64,000 nucleotides of DNA from Molanna angustata (taxonomy: Eukaryota; Arthropoda; Insecta; Trichoptera; Molannidae), in NCBI GenBank assembly GCA_963576475.1, contig OY754980.1:23652934-23716933 (forward strand), given 5' to 3'. Below are positions 55,711 through 64,000 of this stretch, in pieces (positions within the stretch are counted from its first letter, which is position 1; each line of letters starts with the position of its first letter). A model generated the notes under the pieces. That model saw only the letters and a program-made list of their open reading frames with translations, was not told the origin of the DNA and did no database searches. A program made the translations under genes and the position numbers.

Positions 55711-56212
55711 CCGAATATTTTTATTATTGCATATGCGCAAACATTGGATTTTTTTCCCTGTCGGGAGTCAAAGATATTTTTTGACAGATTTTTAATTATC
55801 TCAATAGAGACGAAGTTGGAATATTTATTGTAGGAGAACCGGGAAATCAAGGCACCTACAGGGCTTACGACCTGTCATCGGCTGAAACCAATTCTCTCAA
55901 TAGATGGCGTTACAACAAAATAAATAAAAAATAATAAGATTGTTGTTCATAATTTCACCCATAGATGGCTGTAGTAAAAATTCCTTATTTTCAAGCGAAA
56001 AGAATTTCAGTATTACAATATATAGAACTTTCAAAATTGAATTGATAGGGATCTCATTAAAAAGGCATAATTGGTGAACGTTGCGCAAGCGCATAAAGTG
56101 ATCACGTAAACCAGCCGATGACAGGTCGTAAGCCCTGTAGGTGCCTTGATTTCCCGGTTCTGCTACAATAAATATTCCAACTTCGTCTCTATTGAGATAA
56201 TTAAAAATCTGT
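55711..56212. mobile_element. Family F fold-back element, copy F3
   Basis: Outer segment 'attgcatatgcgcaaacatt' and 'ccctgtcgggagtcaaag', then inner arm 'acagatttttaattatctca' to 'gacctgtcatcggctg', a ~190-bp middle, and the inverted arm ending 'gagataattaaaaatctgtc'. The left inner arm is shorter than in F2 because of a deletion after 'catcggctg'. Confidence 0.75.
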
Positions 56213-56276
56213 CATGAAATATTAACGTTAAAATACGTTTGTTTAGTGCATACGTGTACACCCATTCGATTAAAAA

Positions 56277-56530
56277 TGTCGACCGCCGTGGCACAGTTGG
56301 TAAATCATTCAGTTTCTCTGCGGGCGTCCTGGGTTCGATTCCCAGCAGAGGAGAAATTTATTTTATTTATTTATTTATTTATTTATTTATTAATTTATTT
56401 ATTTTAATTCATTTCTCACGCAAATATTGCTTCTCTGGGCTGGAACACTGGTTAGTTTGAAGAAATTGCCACACGGCAATACAGTCGCCACTTGCGCAGG
56501 GTGCAGAAAGTGTTTATTATTTATTTATTA
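56277..56530 (+). mobile_element. SINE family D with tRNA-like head, copy D2
   Basis: GACCGCCGTGGCACAGTTGG has an A box (TGGCACAGTTGG), and GGGTTCGATTCCC is a perfect B box. A (TTTA)n run (56355-56405) follows, then the tail shared with D1 ('gcttctctgggctgg', 'gaagaaattgccacacggca', 'cgccacttgcgcagggtgca'). Placement of the (TTTA)n in the middle suggests either a composite element or an internal expansion. Confidence 0.7.
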
Positions 56531-57023
56531 ATTTCTTATTTTTTAGACTATTTTAACACTTGCCTATTTGTTGCATTATATTTATCCAACTGTCGATTTG
56601 TTCAAGAGAATTCATTTCTCTTGTTTTCAAACAAATCGACAAAGTTTTTAAGCAAGATCTGCGAGAATTGTATGGCAAGGTTTACTTAAAAGCTTCGCAG
56701 CATATATGTTATTCGTATGGATAATATTGGATGCATATCATTATTATTATATGGAATTTGGAGGAGAACATTTAGAGTGCCGCTTTTGATCCGCTAAATG
56801 CACAGAGGCCAAAATTCACAAAATATAGAATATTTGACCTGCAAAACTTTCATATTCGCAGTATACACAATATCTACGGAGACTCTCAATAGTTTGATGC
56901 TTTACGTAATCGGGGTAGGTAAAAAGGAGTTAGATCCACACTATCTCATCCGTGCATATACACGTTTTGTATAGAAAATAAAATATCTTAAAATATTGTG
57001 TAATTTGGATTAAAGAGTTTATA

Positions 57024-57648
57024 CAGGGAGCGGCAGAAATAACTCCCCAATTTGAAGGGCTATTAAAAAATACGTAGTAGATTTTAGTCAAACTTTTATT
57101 ATACCATAATAAGAATAATCATTGCCATTTATTGTAAACATAATATCTAAATGATTAAAGTTTCAGTTACTTAAAAATATTACCTATCACTTAAATGGCG
57201 ACCGTCATTGCCTATACACGACTGAAGCATCACTCGGAAATTGCGCATTACTCTCCTCGTCATCTCTTGTGGAATTTCCGCGATTTCGTGTCGGATAGCA
57301 GCTTAGTTCGTCGGTTGTCCTCGGTTTGTTTTTGTAGACTTTACTCTTCAGTCCGGACTCGCCTACTACCACTAGCGCTGAGCTACGACGGTGGCAAATT
57401 CGGGATTTATTTCTGCCGCTCCGTGTACTTTCAATCTCCGAGGCTTCAGTCGTGTATAGACAATGACGGTCGCCATTTAAGTGATAGGTATTATTTTTAA
57501 GTAACTGAAACTTTAATCATTTAGATATTATGTTTTCAATAAATGGCAATGATTATTCTTATTGTGGTATAATAAAAGTTTGACTAAAATCTACTACGTA
57601 TTTTTTTAATAGCCCTTCAAATTGGGGAGTTATTTCTGCCGCTCCCTG
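57024..57648. mobile_element. Mariner-like composite with three TIRs and transposase 3' ends
   Basis: Flanked by TA on both sides. Outer ends CAGGGAGCGGCAGAAATAAC and its inverse. A third TIR, reversed CACGGAGCGGCAGAAATAAA, ends at 57425 and is followed by TA. So 57024-57425 is itself a complete deletion derivative, and 57428-57648 is a second 3' end. On the minus strand of the left part, AAIRHEIAEIPQEMTRRVMR and 'NFRVMLQSCIDNDGRHLSD' form the C-terminus of a mariner/Tc1-superfamily transposase. The right part repeats LQSCIDNDGRHLSD in inverted orientation. The DDE catalytic region is absent. Confidence 0.75.
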
Positions 57649-57703
57649 TAGTTCGGTATGTGTTGTTCAACTAATTATACTATCGCCATCGACAGTTTGA
57701 TTA

Positions 57704-57880
57704 GGGGGGCAAGTCTGGTTCGATCGGCGAAATCAAAATCCCTGTGATTACCTATATCATGGATATAATTATCGTATGAAGACATCTAAAGATATTGTAG
57801 AACTCCATATAATAATTATATCCATGATATGGGTATTCACGAGGGTTTCGATTTCGCCGATTGAACCAGACTTGCCCCCC
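57704..57880. mobile_element. Palindromic MITE, GGGGGGCAAGTCTGG family, copy 2
   Basis: Same termini and central 'ggatataattatcgtat...gaagacatctaaagatat' block as 37854-38011, in inverted central arrangement. Inserted near the 3' end of family A copy A6. Flanks are 'tttgatta' and 'tgatgtg'; the duplication length is not resolved. Confidence 0.85.
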
Positions 57881-57904
57881 TGATGTGTTACACTAAACTA
57901 GTTT

Positions 57905-59014
57905 ATTTAAAATTTGTTTATGGTATAGAATAGTGTAAATAAATCTAAAACCAACTACTACATAAATCTCTTATAACGATGTTGCGCCACTACATATACT
58001 TATTTGTAATTATTTATTTTTTATTTAGGATATGGTACACCGTTAATATACAATACACATTTACATAATATCAAAACAAAGAAACCGATACCATCGCCTT
58101 TATCATATAACGGCGATGTTATATTAGTTACAGAACTAATATCAAATATCATTTTCAATTTAGCAGTAAACAAATAATCGTATCATATACCCACATAGGT
58201 ACGATGGCATAATATATACCTACACGTTGATATAAATTTATTTCACACAATACATATAATGAATATATATGATCTTCATGTATATAGATAAATATGAACA
58301 ACGAACATAGATACTCTAGTATAATATTCACAGTTGTATATACATAGTTAGTTTTGTTAAATGTGATGATTGTCAACAATCGCTGTTGCGTATCTGGCGT
58401 GTGGAATAATGCCAAATCTAACAATGGCATAAATTAGCTAACTCAAAATGGATATCATCTATACGCAACATTTAGAAATACGCAACATTTAGAAATACGA
58501 GGAGGGATATAAAAGTAAGCACATATTTTTTTTTTATTTGAAACGTTTAAAATAAAACAAAATAAAAATTATACCTACAAGGTGTTCTGAATGAAGTGAA
58601 TATAACTTTTAAATTAGTCAATATTTCATAAGTCTATTTTGTTTTTTATTTTAAAATACAATCACGAGATGACACACAGGCATCTTTTTATGACTCCAAA
58701 GAGAAACACGACATTCGGACAAAGACATTAGGTACTACTATTAGCTACAAAAGTTATTAATATGATAAAAAAGAAATAAAGGACACATAGTTGATGAAAC
58801 ATTTGAAACTTAAGAAAACAATAGAAACATGGATTAAAACAAGGGCATAATATACTGCGGAAACATGATCAAGTAACAAAAGTTTAAATTTTTATTATAT
58901 TAAAGGTATGATATATAATGCAAGTAATTTCCTGCCTCTTCAGAACAGGCTCAGCCTATGACGTGTTTTATAACAAAAAATATAAATAATGTTAAATAAG
59001 TGTAAAAACATTGT
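57905..59014. other. No gene recognised
   Basis: AT-rich sequence with weak open frames only. Confidence 0.45.
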
Positions 59015-59250
59015 TTTCGAGTGTCCCGTAAGAGCCGGGTAATCGAAAATACAACAGGCAACAATAACATCTCACATAGTTCAGCAATGAGGTTCACCAC
59101 CCATTCTGAATGTAGTGCCTTTTTTGGTGAAACGAGACTGGTGTGTGGGTATACATATATGTGTTGTTCTCCCTTTTATACTGCACACCCGCACACCTTT
59201 CGCTGGTTACCCTACATTGTGGGATATGCCGTGATGGTATGAATGAATGA
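59015..59250 (+). mobile_element. Family G repeat, copy G2
   Basis: Runs 'gtaagagccgggtaatcg', 'caggcaacaataacatctca', 'caatgaggttcaccaccca', 'cacccgcacacctttcgctg', 'gggatatgccgtgatggtat', 'gaatgaatg'. It defines the family for G1, G3 and G4. The ending resembles a LINE 3' region but no protein motif is clear. Confidence 0.6.
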
Positions 59251-59429
59251 ATAAATAAGTGTATTTTTTATTTATATTTATTGTTTGTACAATGTACTTT
59301 GGTTTTCAATAAAAATTTTTTATTATTATTATTAAGGTGGTGGTGATACTGGAGATGAACATTACATGAAATATTCATCTCTAATATTACGTGAGCCAAT
59401 CGCAAACAGGTGATCTATGTATGTACATG

Positions 59430-59620
59430 AAAGGGTCTTTCCATCAGAGTACTAACGGTCAGGCAAATAATAAGTGGTTCAGTGTCTCAAGATCCTGACC
59501 GCACTCGCAGTATGGGCTGTTAACGACTCCTATTCTATACCAATACCTATTTTTAACCAGTGTGTCCATCATAGAGACACAAGATAAACAATTTTCTTAA
59601 AATATTTTATATAAATTTGT
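59430..59620 (-). pseudogene. R1/I-type LINE C-terminal fragment
   Basis: Minus frame around 59580-59450 reads 'RYWYRIGVVNSPYCECGQDL' and 'ETLNHLLFA': the 'H......SP.C.CG....L.H.L..C' cysteine motif at the end of ORF2 of R1/jockey/I-type elements. A stop replaces the expected Cys-Pro. Confidence 0.65.
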
Positions 59621-59624
59621 TCTC

Positions 59625-60485
59625 TGCCGGGAATCAAATCAAATCGAGCCATGGTAAAGAAAATAGACGAAAATTTAATATTTTGGAGGTTTTTTTTTGG
59701 GTTAATATATAATTATTATTTCATGATAATATTATATAAATTTGCTGTAGAGAACCTTTGAATGATCCCTCATATTAAATGACGAATACAAAATTCAAAT
59801 TTGTGGTGATACCTCTAGACTGATTTAAATAATTAACTCTGTTGTCGATGAACAAAATTTTAGCAAATATCTCCTCTCTTACTAATGAAACCCATTCGGA
59901 GAATTTTCATTATAATAGTCAAGTTGAATAATTAAGTAGATAATATACCCATTACATAATAAAAATGTAACTATTTACCAAAAATTTGTGAAAAGATCAT
60001 GATGAAAATTTTAAATTAATGTGTAATTGTATCACCAAATGTATTTAAAATTTCAAATTGATGTTTGGAACAACCAACGTAAACAATCAAAACTACATAG
60101 GACCATAATAAGTTAATATAATCATAATAAGTTGTCAAACTTACTAAAACCAATTTATCACAATGTGATAACTGTTTATACAATTTTGCTTACAAGATGT
60201 CATTTTGTAAGCAAAGTAGTATAAACAGTTATTATCGATTTTTTGGTCTGCTTAGGATGAAATTATAAATAATTAAATTCTCTAATATGTGAAACCTACA
60301 ATAGAAAATTACAAATGAATTGTGTTCGTGTATTAAAAAAAATACTAATCATTAGTTTGGTAAACACAAAAATATTCGAAATGCGAATTCATTCCTTTCG
60401 TAATAGGAATTAAGAATCAGATTTCAGTGTAAATTGGTAATTCATTTTGAAAAGTAGCGTGACGAAATCAATACGTTTTGCTTAA
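59625..60485. other. AT-rich; inverted repeat at 60170-60230
   Basis: AACTGTTTATAC..TTTTGCTTACAA pairs with TTGTAAGCAAA..GTATAAACAGTT around a short loop. No gene is recognised. Confidence 0.6.
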
Positions 60486-61148
60486 GGGGGCGACTGCTGC
60501 CAACGTAACTATTTTATCAATTTGATATTGCATCATTCCCACAAACCGAAAGTTTTGAAAAAAATAACTTGGATAGTTTGGATATTTATAAAGAAAAATA
60601 TTTCTTAACTTTTTAACTATGCTCTGTGTGTATTCTCGAGGAAAATAATTAGCATACCCCGATTTTTGATATTTATCTTATATTTCTAAAAAAAGAGAAT
60701 ATATATTTTTTTAAATTAAAAGATGACAAAAATATCTGGAAAAATATTCATTTATTCATTCATTCATACCATCACGGCATATCCCACAATGTGGGGTAAC
60801 CAGCGAAAGGTGTGCGGGTTTGCATTGCCTTATAAAAGGGAAAAATATGTTGTGGAATTATTATAGTGCTTCAGGATTAGTAAAGAAATCACAAAAATGT
60901 CTATTTCGCATTGGCGCTGAATGGAAAATAAACGTTTTTTAGGTTTCTTTACTAAACCTGAAGCATTATAATATTTTCCAGATATTTTTATCTTCTCAAA
61001 TTGGAAATATATATATATATATATTGCTCTACGCCTTATAGTTAATTAAAAATTTAAGAGATAAGTTGAACATTCTAAACAATTTGATTGGTAATAATGA
61101 TGGGTATATCAAATTGAAAAATATGTACGTTGAGCAGCAGTCGCCCCC
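60486..61148. mobile_element. TTAA-flanked TIR element (piggyBac-type MITE?)
   Basis: TTAA|GGGGGCGACTGCTGC at the left and GCAGCAGTCGCCCCC|TTAA at the right: perfect 15-bp TIRs with TTAA on both sides, and weaker inverted similarity for ~35 more bases ('caacgta..tattttt.tcaatttgatat'). TTAA duplication is the hallmark of piggyBac-superfamily transposition. No transposase is present, so the assignment rests on target choice. It contains a nested palindrome. Confidence 0.75.
60729..60990. mobile_element. Nested palindromic element carrying a family G insert
   Basis: Arms 'aaaaatatctggaaaa(a)tatt' and 'attatagtgcttcaggatta', 'gtaaagaaa' at the left pair with 'tttctttactaaacctgaag', 'cattataatattttccagat', 'attttt' at the right. 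Family G sequence (60753-60842, minus orientation) splits the left arm. Confidence 0.65.
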
Positions 61149-61154
61149 TTAAGG

Positions 61155-61878
61155 TATGTTCGCATAATATTTTTCGGTAATTGGCACTAAAAATTTTCGA
61201 CTTTTCGTCAACAAAATTGTATAATACTAACGCCCATATAAAATACATTTATTGTATACGGATTTTTACATAAGTAAGTATGTATAATAGTGTACTAAAT
61301 GAAATGATTATGTTATTAAAAGAACAAATTTCCTCTGCGTTTGGTCTCAAATGACCAGTTTGTATGCTTATTTTCTGTTCATTTCAATAAACTTTCGTGC
61401 GATATTCGAGGTAATCTGAAGGATCTTTAGTATTAAATTAGTAATTTGTTAAGGGCAAAATCGCGTTTCTGCTTTTTTTTAATGGAGTGCTTTTGAAATA
61501 TCCGCGCGAAACTCTTAAGAAGCTTATAGAAGGTACCCTCCGTTAAATTCTGTGATACCTACTGTGTAGAAAATGTTCAGAGGGTGGATTAAGAAATCTT
61601 ATATTTTTTCAACATTTATATATATGTAATTATTATATATTTTAATATTTATTTGCAGTCATTTACGTTATGTTCTCATTTACAAAAATATAAAGGGAAT
61701 CGAACGTCGCAATTTGTTTGAAGAAATGCCTTGTACCATATGCTTTTAAAATTTAAAATATAATATGCATTTTCAATTCATTTCATTGTACATATACCAG
61801 AATCCATTATTAAGGCGAAAAAATTTTGCTATATGGAAAAACATAGATATACAGATAAAGTAATGGCAGAATATGTGA
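61155..61878. other. No gene recognised
   Basis: AT-rich sequence with no supportable feature. Confidence 0.45.
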
Positions 61879-61879
61879 C

Positions 61880-62785
61880 ATATTGAATCTTCTTCTTCTT
61901 CTTCCTCAGCCATCTCTCCACTGCTGGATGTAGGCCTCTTCTAAAAGCTTCCACTCTTCTTTTTTTTTGGGCTTTTACCCATCTGCTTCCAGCGACAGGG
62001 ACAATATCATCGGCCCATCTTTTCTGGGGCCGGCCTATTCCGCTTTTCATATCCCATGGTCTCCAATTTAGTATTCTGGGTGCCCATCTGTCCGTACCCT
62101 GTCTGGCAACATGACCTGCCCATTGCCATTTAAGTTTTGCAACTCGATCCATGACATGAACAACTTTTGTCTGGCGTCTGATTTCTTCATTTCTAATTTT
62201 ATCTCTTAGACTTACGCCTATCATTTGCCTTTCCATGGATCTCTGAGTGTATTTTAGCTTATGTATGGTCCTCGCAGTTAGCGTAATAGTTTCTAGACCA
62301 TACGTAAGCACAGCCAGGATACATGTTTCAAACACTTTTCTTTTCAGACATGTGGGAATATCTCTGTTTTTTAGGACATGTTTAATTTTCCCAAAGGTTG
62401 CCCAACCTAGTCCGATCCTTCTGGGTATTTCTGCTGTCTGGTTATCTTTTCCTAATTTTATCTTATGTCCAAAGTATACATATTCTTCAACAGCCTCAAT
62501 TATTTTATTATAAATTGTGATAGTGCTGTTAGATGAACTCATGATTTTCATTATGTTTATATTGATTTCCAGGCCTACCATTAGGGAAGCATCGTGGAGT
62601 TCTTTTATCATAATATGAAGTTCTTCCAGATCGTCACTTATAAGCACTATGTCATCTGCAAATCGGAGGTGGTTCAAGTTTATTCCATTTATTTTTATTC
62701 CCTTGTCTTCCCAGTTCAAAGTTTTAAATATGCCCTCCAAAACTAATGTAAACAGTTGACATATTGATTGGTAGTAGAGTATTAA
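61880..62785 (-). pseudogene. RTE-like LINE ORF2, RT palm to 3' end
   Basis: Open for ~300 codons (within 62830-61829). LEGIFKTLNWEDKGIKINGI, LRFADDIVLI (catalytic FADD at residues 57-60), EININIMKIMSS, 'YVYFGHKIKL', 'RRIGLGWATFGKI', 'LTYGLETITLT', 'RQMIGVSLRDKIRNEEIRRQ', 'KWQWAGHVARQGTDRWAPRI', GRPQKRWADDIVPVAGSRWV, HPAVERWLRKKKKK. Terminal lysines are the coding form of the 3' (GAA)n tail. A small insertion near the GSRW-HPAVERW join shifts the usual stop. 5'-truncated, lacking endonuclease; otherwise well preserved. Confidence 0.85.
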
Positions 62786-62794
62786 GAGTATAGT

Positions 62795-63000
62795 ACATTG
62801 TATCATGTTCGGTGTGGTTTGGACATTCAAAAAGCACTTGGTCCAGGGTCCGTCCTCTCCACAAGCACACGGTTATCCCTTGCATGTATCTTGTAGAGGT
62901 GATTGTTAATAAGGCGGTGTCTTAGTCTGATGCGACAATATTTGAAACGTCTCAATTGGCCATGCCCTTGTCGTTGAACCATGGTTGAGGAGGAAATGTA
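62795..63000 (-). pseudogene. R1/I-type LINE cysteine-motif fragment
   Basis: Frames on the minus strand give 'RLRHRLINNHLYKIHARDN', 'PCACGEDGPWTKCF', 'FECPNHTEHDT': the C-terminal H/C motif of R1/jockey/I-type ORF2, with a frameshift. It is fused to the neighbouring RTE-like element, whose first ~15 codons belong to this fragment. Confidence 0.6.
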
Positions 63001-63009
63001 AATTGGATG

Positions 63010-63455
63010 GATATATAGGATGAACCTTTTATAGTACTTGACATTTTGCAGTCTATGGTCTATTTGGATGTTAGTTTTTTTTTATTCGATGATTTTAAGT
63101 CTTAATAGGGAATCATAAAATGAGGGGGTAGAATTTACCACTAGTTGTTGTATTTAACAACTACGTCGTTGGTACGTACCACATTGACAGTTGACATAAA
63201 CAATTAAGATCATGAAAGAGAAGGAATACATACGTATGATTACTGAAGTGTGTCTGCAGCTTATATTTCGTAGTTATACTGCGCGGGATCTCTTTCATTT
63301 TCTAAGAAAAACGATCAATGGTTTGATCTGATGTTTTTTTATTTACTTAATTTCATATGTTATTTTAAAACACATTATTATGTAAAAATATTAGTTTTCT
63401 GCACTCCTCCGAGCACGCAGTGCTTAAAAATCATTCAGCTAAAAAAACGACTTCA
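63010..63455. other. No gene recognised
   Basis: AT-rich sequence with no supportable feature. Confidence 0.45.
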
Positions 63456-63459
63456 AAAT

Positions 63460-63535
63460 TAATGTGTGTCAAGATAGAACCAATGTGGCATTAGGTTATC
63501 TCTGGCTACCCCATGAGGGTGATAGGATGATGGTT
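63460..63535 (+). pseudogene. RTE-like LINE terminal scrap
   Basis: 'tgtgtcaagatagaaccaatgtgg', split by frameshift from 'tctggctaccccatgaggg' and 'tgatggt', corresponds to the 'CQDR..W...L.AYP' ending at 24650-24713. Confidence 0.5.
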
Positions 63536-63649
63536 TGCAGTAATATTTTCACTCATACAACAATATTTTATGATATTTTGCAAACTTATTGTATTATTTT
63601 ATATTAATCACAACGATAAAATGTAATAGGCCTTAATACTTGATGTTAC

Positions 63650-63716
63650 TATTGTATTGTACTATGTCTTAACGCTATTTTTTTGTCTAAATTTAACCTA
63701 AATAAATAAATACGCA
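63650..63716 (+). mobile_element. Jockey-like LINE 3' UTR tail
   Basis: 'tcttaacgctatttttttgt', 'ctaaatttaacctaaataaa' matches the 3' end of the element at 49950-50570 and ends in (AAAT)n. Confidence 0.6.
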
Positions 63717-63719
63717 AAT

Positions 63720-64000
63720 CCTTCGCAAATTGATGAGATCGTGATATCTAATAATTCCCATCATCAAGTCTCTTTTCTTAGTTTAGATGGAATCAGCTCG
63801 AAAGTTTTCCTTTTCTAATTAAAAATAAATCATCGAATACGGACGCCACGGTAAAGAATTATCGCCAATTTTGTGCAAATTACAGGTTTTGATGATCTCG
63901 TCATGGATCTCATCATCAAATCTTGACCAAATTGAAATGGGATCAATCGAATGATACTGCATTTTTTAAAAATAATCATTAAAATGCGACAGCGTGGTAA
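63720..64000. other. No gene recognised
   Basis: Nothing supportable to the end of the window. Confidence 0.4.

Larger units (their letters stand above)
56585..57901 (+). mobile_element. Family A Helitron-like copy A6 with two nested elements
   Basis: 5' end A|TCCAACTGTCGAT; the 5' hairpin has 12-bp arms TGTCGATTTGTT/AACAAATCGACA. The 3' end is 'catcgacagttt' ... 'gatgtgttacactaaa' CTAG|T at 57898-57901. It is diverged and partly deleted against A4. Interrupted by a mariner-like element (57024-57648) at the sequence that is 'gggtttatagtttggta' in A4, and by a palindromic MITE (57704-57880). Confidence 0.7.

Noticed and set aside
57195..57500. 101-codon plus-strand protein
   Set aside because: It runs antisense through one transposase tail and sense through the other; only its last ~20 codons are real transposase sequence.

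Overview
The window is AT-rich eukaryotic DNA made almost entirely of transposable-element remains, microsatellites, minisatellites and inverted repeats. I could not support a single intact host protein gene, rRNA gene or functional tRNA gene. The mixture (degraded RTE/BovB-like, jockey-like and CR1/L2-like LINE remnants, tRNA-headed SINEs, short Helitron derivatives, a Penelope-like fragment, and many short TIR elements) suggests an insect or other arthropod chromosome, in a gene-poor, repeat-rich interval. The species is not identified, and the order is only a guess (Lepidoptera-like base texture).

Layout. 1-3.6 kb: two LINE fragments, then nothing recognisable. 3.66-5.45 kb: an old Helitron-like element (family A) split by a second Helitron (family B, 4214-5331), then a SINE piece. 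5.9-9.0 kb: two SINE-A copies around a 313-bp tandem satellite. 9.7-14.9 kb: LINE scraps, two family A pieces, a (CA)n tract and a GC-rich TIR element. 14.96-16.62 kb: a Penelope-like element with a GIY-YIG domain, long inverted ends carrying hammerhead-ribozyme motifs, and a 12-bp target duplication. 17-25 kb: repeated 3' fragments of one RTE-like LINE mixed with SINEs and TIR elements. 27-28 kb: the best family A copy. 28.1-29 kb: a jockey-like LINE remnant with a 30-bp minisatellite. 29.6-33.8 kb: three family B Helitrons joined head-to-tail without spacers. 34.4-38 kb: family A, LINE scraps and a palindromic MITE. 38.66-39.84 kb: an internally deleted LTR retrotransposon with a 4-bp target duplication and a phased hairpin array in its LTR. 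40.9-50.6 kb: LINE fragments with (TAAA)n and (ATT)n tails, a 266-bp (TA)n tract, a 34-bp minisatellite, SINEs and MITEs. 52.6-56.2 kb: fold-back family F, and an RTE remnant split by a GC-rich insert with 8-bp flanking duplications. 56.6-57.9 kb: a family A copy holding two younger DNA elements. 59-63.7 kb: LINE fragments and a three-level nested element flanked by TTAA.

The informative part is how the elements relate to each other. Copies in the same window act as 'empty sites' for one another. They fix the family B Helitron ends (5' TC, 3' CTAG, between A and T) at two independent loci, the TA target of a mariner-like element, and the insertion point of the GC-rich segment. No genes work together here beyond transposition. 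Most coding remnants are broken by stops and frameshifts.
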